From Prosopocoilus inquinatus (lineage: Eukaryota > Arthropoda > Insecta > Coleoptera > Lucanidae), in contig CM069872.1 of assembly GCA_036172665.1 (NCBI GenBank), positions 26,850,001 to 26,914,000 of the forward strand: a DNA stretch of 64,000 nucleotides, given 5' to 3'. The notes under the pieces were generated by a model that was given only the letters and a program-made list of their open reading frames with translations, was not told where the DNA came from and did not search any database. Shown here piece after piece: positions 53,061-64,000 of the stretch; positions within the stretch are counted from its first letter, which is position 1, and every line of letters begins with the position of its first letter. The position numbers and the translations under genes are program-made.

Positions 53061-55825
53061 AATTGTTGTTTCGTTTAAAACTATTTCCAGCTTCTGCTGC
53101 GTCCGAAAACGTCGCATCTCACATCAGAGTTACTGGAGTCCATCGAAACGTCAAATAACATGATAGATAAGTAAGGATCGATTAGATACAGCACAGGAAC
53201 AACGCTAATACGTGTTGTTTCGTTTAAAACTATTTCTAACTCCTGCTGCGTCCAAAAACTTTGTATCTCACATCAGACTTACTGGAGTCCATTCAAACGT
53301 CAAATAACATGACAGATAAGTAAGGATCGATTAGATATATCACAGGAAAAACGCTAATGCGTGTTGTATCGTTTAAAACTATTTCCAGCTTCTGCTGCGT
53401 CCGAAAATTTCGTATCTCTCATCAGAGTTACTGGAGTCCGTCCAAACGTCAAATAACAGGATAGATGAGTAAGGATCGATTAGATACAGCACAGGAACAA
53501 CGCTAATACGTGTTGTTTCGTTTAAAAGTATTTCTAGCTTCAGCTGCGTCCGAGAACTTCGTAACTCACATCAGTTACTGGAGTCCATCGAAACGCCAAA
53601 TAACATGATAGATGAGTAAGGATCGATTAGATACCTCACAGGAACAACGCTAATGCGTGTTGTTTCGTTTAAAACTATTTCCAGCTTCTGCTGCGTCCGA
53701 AAATTTCGTTTCTAACATTAGAGTTACTAGAGTCCATCGAAACGTCAAATAACATGATAGATGAGTAAGGATCGATTAGATACATCACAGGAACAACGCT
53801 AATGCGTGTTGTCTCGTTTAAAACTATTTCCAGCTTCTGCTGCGTCCTAAAACGTCGTATCTCTCATCAGAGTTACTGGAGTCCGTCCAAACGTCAAATA
53901 ACAGGATAGATGAGTAAGGATCGATTAGATACATCACAGGAACAACGCTAATACGTGTTGTTTCGTTTAAAACTATTTCCAGCTTCTGCTGCGTCCGATA
54001 ACATTGTATCTCACATCAGAGTTACTGGAGTCCGTCCAAACGTCAAATAACATGATAGATGAGTAAGGATCGATTAGATACATCACAGGAAAGACGCTAA
54101 TGCGTGTTGTTTCGTTTAAAACTATTTCCAGCTTCTGCTGCGTCCGAAAACGTCGTATCTCACATCAGAGCTACTGGAGTCCATCGAAACGCCAAATAAC
54201 ATGATAGATGAGTAAGGATCGATTAGATACAGCACAGGAACAACGCTAATACGTGTTGTTTCGTTTAAAAGTATTTCTAGCTTCAGCTGCGTCCGAGAAC
54301 TTCGTAACTCACATCAAAGTTACTGGAGTCCATCGAAACGCCAAATAACATGATAGATGAGTAAGGATCGATTAGATACATCACAGGAACAACGCTAATG
54401 CGTGTTGTTTCGTTTAAAACTATTTCCAGCTTCTGCTGCGTCCGAAAACGTCGTATCTCACATCAGACTTACTGGAGTCCATCCAAACGTCAAATAACAT
54501 GATAGATAAGTAAGGATCGATTAGATACATCACAGGAACAACGCTAATGCGTGTTGTTTCGTTTAAAACTATTTCCAGCTTCTGCTGCGTCCGAAAACGT
54601 CGTATCTCACATCAGACTTACTGGAGTCCATGCAAACGGTAAATAACATGTTAGATAAGTAAGGATCGTTTAGATACATCACAGGAACAACGCTAATACG
54701 TGTTGTTTCGTTCAAAACTATTTCCAGCTTCTACTGCGTCCGAGAACTTTGTATCTCTCATCAGAGGTACTGGAGTCCGTCCAAACGTCAAATAACATGA
54801 TAGATGAGTAAGGATCGATTAGATACATCACAGGAACAACGCTAATAAGTGTTGTTTCGTTTAAAACTATTTCCAGCTTCTGCTGCGTCCGAAAACGTCG
54901 CATCTCACATCAGAGTTACTGGAGTCCATCGAAACGTCAAATAACATGATAGATAAGTAAGGATCGATTAGATACAGCACAGGAACAACGCTAATACGTG
55001 TTGTTTCGTTTAAAACTATTTCTAACTCCTGCTGCGTCCAAAAACTTTGTATCTTACATCAGACTTACTGGAGTCCATTCAAACGTCAAATAACATGTTA
55101 GATAAGTAAGGATCGTTTAGATACATCACAGGAACAACGCTAATACGTGTTGTTTCGTTCAAAACTATTTCCAGCTTCTGCTGCGTCCGATAACTTTGTA
55201 TCTCACATCAGAGTTACTGGAGTCCATGGAAACGCCAAATAACATGATAGATGAGTAAGGATCGATTAGATACATCACAGGAACAACGCTAATGCGTGTT
55301 GTTTCGTTTAAAACTATTTCCAGCTTCTGCTGCGTCCGAGAACTTCGTATCTCACGTCAGGGTTACTGGAGTCCATCCAAACGTCAAATAACATGATAGA
55401 TAAGTAAGGATCGATTAGATACATCACAGGAACAACGCTAATGCGTGTTGTTTCGTTTAAAACTATTTCCAGCTTCTGCTGCGTCCGAAAATTTCGTTTC
55501 TCACATTAGAGTTACTGGAGTCCATCGAAACGTCAAATAACAGGATAGATGAGTAAGGATCGATTAGATACATCACAGGAACAACGCTAATACGTGTTGT
55601 TTCGTTTAAAACTATTTCCAGCTTCTGCTGCGTCCGATAACGTCGTATCTCACATCAGAGTTACTGGAGTCCATCGAAACGTCAAATAACATGATAGATA
55701 AGTAAGGATCGATTAAATACAGCACAGGAACAACGCTAATACGTGTTGTTTCGTTTAAAACTATTTCTAGCTCTTGCTGCGTCCAAGAACTTTGTATCTC
55801 ACATCAGACTTACTGGAGTCCATCC
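53060..55825 (+). repeat. 21-monomer unit, second copy (truncated)
   Basis: This is the second copy of the 3127-bp unit, ending at about 55825 and lacking the last 365 bp or so. It shares the 2-bp deletion (about 53573), GTCCTAAAACG (near 53844), GGAAAGACGC, TATCTTACATC (near 55051) and GATAACGTCG (near 55636) with the first copy. One difference is GATTAGATACATC here where the first copy has GATTAGACACATC. Confidence 0.85.
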
Positions 55826-58800
55826 AAACGTCAAATAACATGACAGATAAGTAAGGATCGATTAGATATATCACAGGAACAACGCTAATGCGTGTTGTAT
55901 CGTTTAAAACTATTTCCAGCTTCTGCTGCGTCCGAAAATTTCGTATCTCTCATCAGAGTTACTGGAGTCCGTCCAAACGTCAAATAACAGGATAGATGAG
56001 TAAGGATCGATTAGATACAGCACAGGAACAACGCTAATACGTGTTGTTTCGTTTAAAAGTATTTCTAGCTTCAGCTGCGTCCGAGAACTTCGTAACTCAC
56101 ATCAAAGTTACTGGAGTCCATCGAAACGCCAAATAACATGATAGATGAGTAAGGATCGATTAGATACCTCACAGGAACAACGCTAATGCGTGTTGTTTCG
56201 TTTAAAACTATTTCCAGCTTCTGCTGCGTCCGAAAATTTCGTTTCTAACATTAGAGTTACTAGAGTCCATCGAAACGTCAAATAACATGATAGATGAGTA
56301 AGGATCGATTAGACACATCACAGGAACAACGCTAATGCGTGTTGTCTCGTTTAAAACTATTTCCAGCTTCTGCTGCGTCCGAAAACGTCGTATCTCTCAT
56401 CAGAGTTACTGGAGTCCGTCCAAACGTCAAATAACAGGATAGATGAGTAAGGATCGATTAGATACATCACAGGAACAACGCTAATACGTGTTGTTTCGTT
56501 TAAAACTATTTCCAGCTTCTGCTGCGTCCGAAAACGTCGTATCTCACATCAGAGTTACTGGAGTCCATCGAAACGTCAAATAACATGATAGATAAGTAAG
56601 GATCGCTTAGATACAGCATAGGAACAACGCTAATACGTGTTGTTTCGTTTAAAATTATTTCTAGCTCTTGCTGCGTCCAAGAACTTTGTATCTCACATCA
56701 GACTTACTGGAGTCCATCCAAACGTCAAATAACATGTTAGATAAGTAAGGATCGTTTAGATACATCACAGGAACAACGCTAATACGTGTTGTTTCGTTCA
56801 AAACTATTTCCAGCTTCTGCTGCGTCCGATAGCTTTGTATCTCACATCAGAGTTACTGGAGTCCGTCCAAACGTCAAATAACATGATAGATGAGTAAGGA
56901 TCGATTAGATACATTACAGGAACAACGCTAATATGTGTTGTTTCGTTTAAAACTATTTCCAGCTGCTGCTGCGACCGAAAACGTCGTATCTCACATCAGA
57001 GTTACTGGAGTCCATCGAAACGCCAAATAACATGATAGATGAGTAAGGATCGATTAGATACATCACAGGAACAACGCTAATGCGTGTTGTTTCGTTTAAA
57101 ACTATTTCCAGTTTCTGCTGCGTCCGAGAACTTCGTATCTCACGTCAGGGTTACTGGAGTCCATCCAAACGTCAAATAACATGACAGATAAGTAAGGATC
57201 GATTAGATACATCACAGGAACAACGCTAATGCGTGTTGTTTCGTTTAAAACTATTTCCAGCTTCTGCTGCGTCCGAAAATTTCGTATCTCTCATCAGAGT
57301 TACTGGAGTCCGTCCAAACGTCAAATAACAGGATAGATGAGTAAGGATCGATTAGATACAGCACAGGAACAACGCTAATACGTGTTGTTTCGTTTAAAAC
57401 TATTTCCAGATTCTGCTGCGTCCGAAAACGTCGTATCTCACATCAGAGTTACTGGAGTCCATCGAAACGTCAAATAACATGATAGATAAGTAAGGATCGA
57501 TTAGATACAGCACAGGAACAACGCTAATACGTGTTGTTTCGTTTAAAACTATTTCTAACTCCTGCTGCGTCCAAAAACTTTGTATCTCACATCAGACTTA
57601 CTGGAGTCCATTCAAACGTCAAATAACATGTTAGATAAGTAAGGATCGTTTAGATACATCACAGGAACAACGCTAATACGTGTTGTTTCGTTCAAAACTA
57701 TTTCCAGCTTCTGCTGCGTCCGATAACTTTGTATCTCACATCAGAGTTACTGGAGTCCATGGAAACGCCAAATAACATGATAGATGAGTAAGGATCGATT
57801 AGATACATCACAGGAACAACGCTAATGCGTGTTGTTTCGTTTAAAACTATTTCCAGCTTCTGCTGCGTCCGAAAATTTCGTTTCTCACATTAGAGTTACT
57901 AGAGTCCATCGAAACGTCAAATAACATGATAGATGAGTAAGGATCGATTAGATACATCACAGGAACAACGCTAATGCGTGTTGTCTCGTTTAAAACTATT
58001 TCCAGCTTCTGCTGCGTCCGAAAACGTCGTATCTCTCATCAGAGTTACTGGAGTCCGTCCAAACGTCAAATAACAGGATAGATGAGTAAGGATCGATTAG
58101 ATACATCACAGGAACAACGCTAATACGTGTTGTTTCGTTTAAAACTATTTCCAGCTTCTGCTGCGTCCGAAAACGTCGTATCTCACATCAGAGTTACTGG
58201 AGTCCATCGAAACGTCAAATAACATGATAGATAAGTAAGGATCGATTAGATACAGCACAGGAACAACGCTAATACGTGTTGTTTCGTTTAAAACTATTTC
58301 TAGCTCTTGCTGCGTCCAAGAACTTTATATCTCACATCAGACTTACTGGAGTCCATCGAAACGCCAAATAACATGATAGATGAGTAAGGATCGATTAGAT
58401 ACATCACAGGAACAACGCTAATACGTGTTGTTTCGTTTAAAACTATTTCCAGCTTCTGCTGCGTCCGAAAACGTCGTATCTCACATCAGAGTTACTTACT
58501 GGAGTCCATCGAAACGTGAAATAACATGATAGATAAGTAAGGATCGATTAGATACATTACAGGAACAACGCTAATATGTGTTGTTTCGTTTAAAACTATT
58601 TCCAGCTGCTGCTGCGTCCGAGAACTTCGTATCTCACGTCAGGGTTACTGGAGTCCATCCAAACCTCAAATAACATGACAGATAAGTAAGGATCGATTAG
58701 ATACATCACAGGAACAACGCTAATGCGTGTTGTTTCGTTTAAAACTATTTCCAGCTTCTGCTGCGTCCGAAAACGTCGTATCTCACATCAGAGTTACTGG

Positions 58801-61800
58801 AGTCCATCGAAACGTGAAATAACATGATAGATAAGTAAGGATCGATTAGATACATTACAGGAACAACGCTAATATGTGTGGTTTCGTTTAAAACTATTTC
58901 CAGCTTCTACTGCGTCCGAGAACTTTGTATCTCTCATCAGAGGTACTGGAGTCCGTCCAAACGTCAAATAACATGATAGATGAGTAAGGATCGATTAGAT
59001 ACATCACAGGAACAACGCTAATAATTGTTGTTTCGTTTAAAACTATTTCCAGCTTCTGCTGCGTCCGAAAACGTCGCATCTCACATCAGAGTTACTGGAG
59101 TCCATCGAAACGTCAAATAACATGATAGATAAGTAAGGATCGATTAGATACAGCACAGGAACAACGCTAATACGTGTTGTTTCGTTTAAAACTATTTCTA
59201 ACTCCTGCTGCGTCCAAAAACTTTGTATCTCACATCAGACTTACTGGAGTCCATTCAAACGTCAAATAACATGACAGATAAGTAAGGATCGATTAGATAT
59301 ATCACAGGAAAAACGCTAATGCGTGTTGTATCGTTTAAAACTATTTCCAGCTTCTGCTGCGTCCGAAAATTTCGTATCTCTCATCAGAGTTACTGGAGTC
59401 CGTCCAAACGTCAAATAACAGGATAGATGAGTAAGGATCGATTAGATACAGCACAGGAACAACGCTAATACGTGTTGTTTCGTTTAAAAGTATTTCTAGC
59501 TTCAGCTGCGTCCGAGAACTTCGTAACTCACATCAGTTACTGGAGTCCATCGAAACGCCAAATAACATGATAGATGAGTAAGGATCGATTAGATACCTCA
59601 CAGGAACAACGCTAATGCGTGTTGTTTCGTTTAAAACTATTTCCAGCTTCTGCTGCGTCCGAAAATTTCGTTTCTAACATTAGAGTTACTAGAGTCCATC
59701 GAAACGTCAAATAACATGATAGATGAGTAAGGATCGATTAGACACATCACAGGAACAACGCTAATGCGTGTTGTCTCGTTTAAAACTATTTCCAGCTTCT
59801 GCTGCGTCCTAAAACGTCGTATCTCTCATCAGAGTTACTGGAGTCCGTCCAAACGTCAAATAACAGGATAGATGAGTAAGGATCGATTAGATACATCACA
59901 GGAACAACGCTAATACGTGTTGTTTCGTTTAAAACTATTTCCAGCTTCTGCTGCGTCCGATAACATTGTATCTCACATCAGAGTTACTGGAGTCCGTCCA
60001 AACGTCAAATAACATGATAGATGAGTAAGGATCGATTAGATACATCACAGGAAAGACGCTAATGCGTGTTGTTTCGTTTAAAACTATTTCCAGCTTCTGC
60101 TGCGTCCGAAAACGTCGTATCTCACATCAGAGCTACTGGAGTCCATCGAAACGCCAAATAACATGATAGATGAGTAAGGATCGATTAGATACAGCACAGG
60201 AACAACGCTAATACGTGTTGTTTCGTTTAAAAGTATTTCTAGCTTCAGCTGCGTCCGAGAACTTCGTAACTCACATCAAAGTTACTGGAGTCCATCGAAA
60301 CGCCAAATAACATGATAGATGAGTAAGGATCGATTAGATACATCACAGGAACAACGCTAATGCGTGTTGTTTCGTTTAAAACTATTTCCAGCTTCTGCTG
60401 CGTCCGAAAACGTCGTATCTCACATCAGACTTACTGGAGTCCATCCAAACGTCAAATAACATGATAGATAAGTAAGGATCGATTAGATACATCACAGGAA
60501 CAACGCTAATGCGTGTTGTTTCGTTTAAAACTATTTCCAGCTTCTGCTGCGTCCGAAAACGTCGTATCTCACATCAGACTTACTGGAGTCCATGCAAACG
60601 GTAAATAACATGTTAGATAAGTAAGGATCGTTTAGATACATCACAGGAACAACGCTAATACGTGTTGTTTCGTTCAAAACTATTTCCAGCTTCTACTGCG
60701 TCCGAGAACTTTGTATCTCTCATCAGAGGTACTGGAGTCCGTCCAAACGTCAAATAACATGATAGATGAGTAAGGATCGATTAGATACATCACAGGAACA
60801 ACGCTAATAAGTGTTGTTTCGTTTAAAACTATTTCCAGCTTCTGCTGCGTCCGAAAACGTCGCATCTCACATCAGAGTTACTGGAGTCCATCGAAACGTC
60901 AAATAACATGATAGATAAGTAAGGATCGATTAGATACAGCACAGGAACAACGCTAATACGTGTTGTTTCGTTTAAAACTATTTCTAACTCCTGCTGCGTC
61001 CAAAAACTTTGTATCTTACATCAGACTTACTGGAGTCCATTCAAACGTCAAATAACATGTTAGATAAGTAAGGATCGTTTAGATACATCACAGGAACAAC
61101 GCTAATACGTGTTGTTTCGTTCAAAACTATTTCCAGCTTCTGCTGCGTCCGATAACTTTGTATCTCACATCAGAGTTACTGGAGTCCATGGAAACGCCAA
61201 ATAACATGATAGATGAGTAAGGATCGATTAGATACATCACAGGAACAACGCTAATGCGTGTTGTTTCGTTTAAAACTATTTCCAGCTTCTGCTGCGTCCG
61301 AGAACTTCGTATCTCACGTCAGGGTTACTGGAGTCCATCCAAACGTCAAATAACATGATAGATAAGTAAGGATCGATTAGATACATCACAGGAACAACGC
61401 TAATGCGTGTTGTTTCGTTTAAAACTATTTCCAGCTTCTGCTGCGTCCGAAAATTTCGTTTCTCACATTAGAGTTACTGGAGTCCATCGAAACGTCAAAT
61501 AACAGGATAGATGAGTAAGGATCGATTAGATACATCACAGGAACAACGCTAATACGTGTTGTTTCGTTTAAAACTATTTCCAGCTTCTGCTGCGTCCGAT
61601 AACGTCGTATCTCACATCAGAGTTACTGGAGTCCATCGAAACGTCAAATAACATGATAGATAAGTAAGGATCGATTAAATACAGCACAGGAACAACGCTA
61701 ATACGTGTTGTTTCGTTTAAAACTATTTCTAGCTCTTGCTGCGTCCAAGAACTTTGTATCTCACATCAGACTTACTGGAGTCCATCCAAACGTCAAATAA

Positions 61801-62150
61801 CATGTTAGATAAGTAAGGATCGTTTAGATACCTCACAGGAACAACGCTAATACGTGTTGTTTCGTTCAAAACTATTTCCAGCTTCTGCTGCGTCCGATAA
61901 CTTTGTATCTCACATCAGAGTTACTGGAGTCCGTCCAAACGTCAAATAACATGATAGATGAGTAAGGATCGATTAGATACATTACAGGAACAACGCTAAT
62001 ATGTGTTGTTTAGTTTAAAACTATTTCCAGCTGCTGCTGCGACCGAAAACGTCGTATCTCACATCAGAGTTACTGGAGTCCATCGAAACGCCAAATAACA
62101 TGATAGATGAGTAAGGATCGATTTGATACATCACAGGAACAACGCTAATG
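55825..62150 (+). repeat. 61-monomer tandem unit, second copy (partial, about 42 monomers)
   Basis: This repeats about 46736-53060 at 9089 bp, then departs near 62120-62150. Instead of joining AATAATTGTTG it continues with AATGCGTGTTG, as at 40230 in copy B and 22345 in copy A. It carries the 4-bp TTAC duplication (about 58493) and the 2-bp deletion (about 59535). From about 59950 onward it also matches 38040 onward at a constant 21,908 bp, so it leads back into ordinary large-unit order. Confidence 0.85.
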
Positions 62151-64000
62151 CGTGTTGTTTCGTTTAAAACTATTTCCAGCTTCTGCTGCGTCCGAGAACT
62201 TCGTATCTCACGTCAGGGTTACTGGAGTCCATCCAAACGTCAAATAACATGACAGATAAGTAAGGATCGATTAGATACATCACAGGAACAACGCTAATGC
62301 GTGTTGTTTCGTTTAAAACTATTTCCAGCTTCTGCTGCGTCCGAAAATTTCGTATCTCTCATCAGAGTTACTGGAGTCCGTCCAAACGTCAAATAACAGG
62401 ATAGATGAGTAAGGATCGATTAGATACAGCACAGGAACAACGCTAATACGTGTTGTTTCGTTTAAAAGTATTTCCAGCTTCTGCTGCGTCCGAAAACGTC
62501 GTATCTCACATCAGAGTTACTGGAGTCCATCGAAACGTGAAATAACATGATAGATAAGTAAGGATCGATTAGATACAGCACAGGAACAACGCTAATACGT
62601 GTTGTTTCGTTTAAAAGTATTTCTAGCTTCAGCTGCGTCCGAGAACTTCGTAACTCACATCAAAGTTACTGGAGTTCATCGAAACGCCAAATAACATGAT
62701 AGATGAGTAAGGATCGATTAGATACCTCACAGGAACAACGCTAATGCGTGTTGTTTCGTTTAAAACTATTTCCAGCTTCTGCTGCGTCCGAAAACGTCGT
62801 ATCTCACATCAGACTTACTGGAGTCCATCCAAACGTCAAATAACATGATAGATAAGTAAGGATCGATTAGATACATCACAGGAACAACGCTAATGCGTGT
62901 TGTTTCGTTTAAAACTATTTCCAGCTTCTGCTGCGTCCGAAAACGTCGTATCTCACATCAGACTTACTGGAGTCCATCCAAACGTCAAATAACATGATAG
63001 ATAAGTAAGGATCGATTAGATACATCACAGGAACAACGCTAATGCGTGTTGTTTCGTTTAAAACTATTTCCAGCTTCTGCTGCGTCCGAAAACGTCGTAT
63101 CTCACATCAGACTTACTGGAGTCCATGCAAACGGTAAATAACATGTTAGATAAGTAAGGATCGTTTAGATACATCACAGGAACAACGCTAATACGTGTTG
63201 TTTCGTTCAAAACTATTTCCAGCTTCTACTGCGTCCGAGAACTTTGTATCTCTCATCAGAGGTACTGGAGTCCGTCCAAACGTCAAATAACATGATAGAT
63301 GTGTAAGGATCGATTAGATACATCACAGGAACAACGCTAATAAGTGTTGTTTCGTTTAAAACTATTTCCAGCTTCTGCTGCGTCCGAAAACGTCGCATCT
63401 CACATCAGAGTTACTGGAGTCCATCGAAACGTCAAATAACATGATAGATAAGTAAGGATCGATTAGATACAGCACAGGAACAACGCTAATACGTGTTGTT
63501 TCGTTTAAAACTATTTCTAACTCCTGCTGTGTCCAAAAACTTTGTATCTCACATCAGACTTACTGGAGTCCATTCAAACGTCAAATAACATGTTAGATAA
63601 GTAAGGATCGTTTAGATACAACACAGGAACAACGCTAATACGTGTTGTTTCGTTCAAAACTATTTCCAGCTTCTGCTGCGTCCGATAACTTTGTATCTCA
63701 CATCAGAGTTACTGGAGTCCATGGAAACGCCAAATAACATGATAGATGAGTAAGGATCGATTAGATACAGCACAGGAACAACGCTAATACGTGTTGTTTC
63801 GTTTAAAACTATTTCTAACTCCTGCTGCGTCCAAAAACTTTGTATCTCACATCAGACTTACTGGAGTCCATTCAAACGTCAAATAACATGTTAGATAAGT
63901 AAGGATCGTTTAGATACATCACAGGAACAACGCTAATACGTGTTGTTTCGTTTAAAACTATTTCCAGCTTCTGCTGCGTCCGAGAACTTCGTATCTCACG
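62150..64000 (+). repeat. Continuation of a third large unit, cut by window edge
   Basis: Bases of about 62150-63950 match 40240-42040 (offset 21,908 bp) and 22350-24150 in the earlier units. They include GGAGTTCATCG near 62671, ATGTGTAAGG near 63298 and the TGTGTCC monomer near 63528. At about 63950 the match shifts by one monomer: TTTAAAAC followed by CGAGAACTTCG appears where copy B has TTCAAAAC followed by CGATAACATTG. One monomer has been lost or exchanged there. The array continues beyond 64000. Confidence 0.82.

Larger units (their letters stand above)
46736..55825 (+). repeat. 61-monomer (9089 bp) tandem unit, first copy
   Basis: Bases 46736-55825 form a unit restarted directly at about 55825. 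The shift is exactly 9089 bp (61 x 149) from about 46736 to about 53060. Diagnostic shared words are GGATCGCTTAG followed by GCATAGG (47511 and 56600), AAAATTATTTC (near 47573 and 56652), the hybrid monomer near 49516 and 58605, and CGTCCTAAAACG (near 50717 and 59806). The start lies within a monomer where CCATTCAAACG (46732) replaces CCATCCAAACG (55821). Private changes are few, for example GTCTTATC near 51025 and CCAGATTC near 57406. Confidence 0.86.
1..64000 (+). repeat. 149-bp satellite DNA array, whole window
   Basis: The anchor AACGCTAAT recurs at 1, 150, 299 and onward every 149 bp to 63929, giving 429 complete head-to-tail monomers and a partial one. No inverted monomer and no non-satellite insert was seen. 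The consensus is about 40% G+C. Nearly invariant parts are the junction GGAACAACGCTAAT, TATTTCCAGCT, TACTGGAGTCC and CAAATAACA. Variable blocks, in consensus numbering, are 10, 25, 53-62, 66, 72-79, 90-95, 99, 111-118, 127-131 and 139-142. Since 149 is not a multiple of three and every frame carries stops, the array is non-coding. Long homogeneous satellite with higher-order repeats is typical of centromeric or pericentromeric heterochromatin; that location is inferred, because no flanks are present. Confidence 0.98.

Noticed and set aside
2265..63398. Recurring 61-codon open frames on the minus strand (for example 2265-2450, 8969-9154, 51591-51776)
   Set aside because: Each is an accident of two neighbouring monomers. 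Its ATG exists only where GTCGTATC has become GTCGCATC or GTCTCATC, and its stop is the conserved TAG opposite ACTATTT. They recur because the blocks were copied. Monomer length is not a multiple of three and no protein domain is visible.
1..64000. CRISPR array
   Set aside because: The units are contiguous 149-bp monomers with graded variation and no alternation of an invariant short repeat with unique spacers.
1..64000. Alpha satellite or another named satellite family
   Set aside because: Length (149 rather than 171 bp), base composition and sequence words do not match alpha satellite, and I recognise no other named family. A search of satellite databases would be needed to assign it.
1..64000. 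Transposable element or tRNA, rRNA or snRNA gene inside the array
   Set aside because: I saw no break in the 149-bp phase larger than 4 bp, so there is no room for an insertion, and no RNA-gene motifs were recognised.

Overview
The whole 64-kb window is one uninterrupted tandem satellite-DNA array. I found no gene, RNA gene, transposon, CRISPR array or unique flanking sequence. The monomer is 149 bp and always runs head to tail in the same orientation. Starting each monomer at AACGCTAAT (base 1), the window holds 429 complete monomers plus about 72 bp of another. The total is 7 bp longer than 429 x 149, and sixteen small indels that I located account for exactly that excess. My hand consensus is about 40% G+C, with about ten CpG dinucleotides per monomer (roughly 1.7 times expectation).

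The organism is a eukaryote, since a megabase-style satellite with higher-order repeats (HORs) is typical of centromeric or pericentromeric heterochromatin. The lack of CpG depletion argues against a heavily CpG-methylated germline (most vertebrates, many plants) and suits an insect or other invertebrate. I do not recognise the satellite family and cannot name a species.

Neighbouring monomers differ a lot (monomers 1 and 2 differ at 19 of 149 sites), but blocks of many monomers recur almost unchanged. The layout is hierarchical. 1-4150: mosaic of short segmental copies spaced 8, 13, 26 and 27 monomers apart. 4150-7130: two copies of a 10-monomer (1490 bp) unit. 7130-8860: linking monomers shared with later blocks. 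8860-31800: a very large unit of 154 monomers (22,951 bp). Inside it are nested 13-mer (1937 bp), 9-mer (1340 bp), 5-mer (745 bp), 26-mer-spaced and 24-mer-spaced duplications. 31800-50720: a second copy of that unit in the same order, contracted to 127 monomers by loss of some nested copies and gain of others. 46736-62150: an overlapping 61-monomer (9089 bp) tandem unit, about 1.7 copies, itself containing a 21-monomer (3127 bp) duplication. About 59950-63950 again follows 38040-42040, so a third partial large unit runs off the right edge.

There is no pathway or operon here. The biology is array evolution: repeated unequal exchange or replication-based amplification at several length scales, with shared indels and substitutions recording the order of events. 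Copies were matched by eye using diagnostic variants, so block edges are good to roughly 10-60 bp and no percentage identity was computed by alignment.
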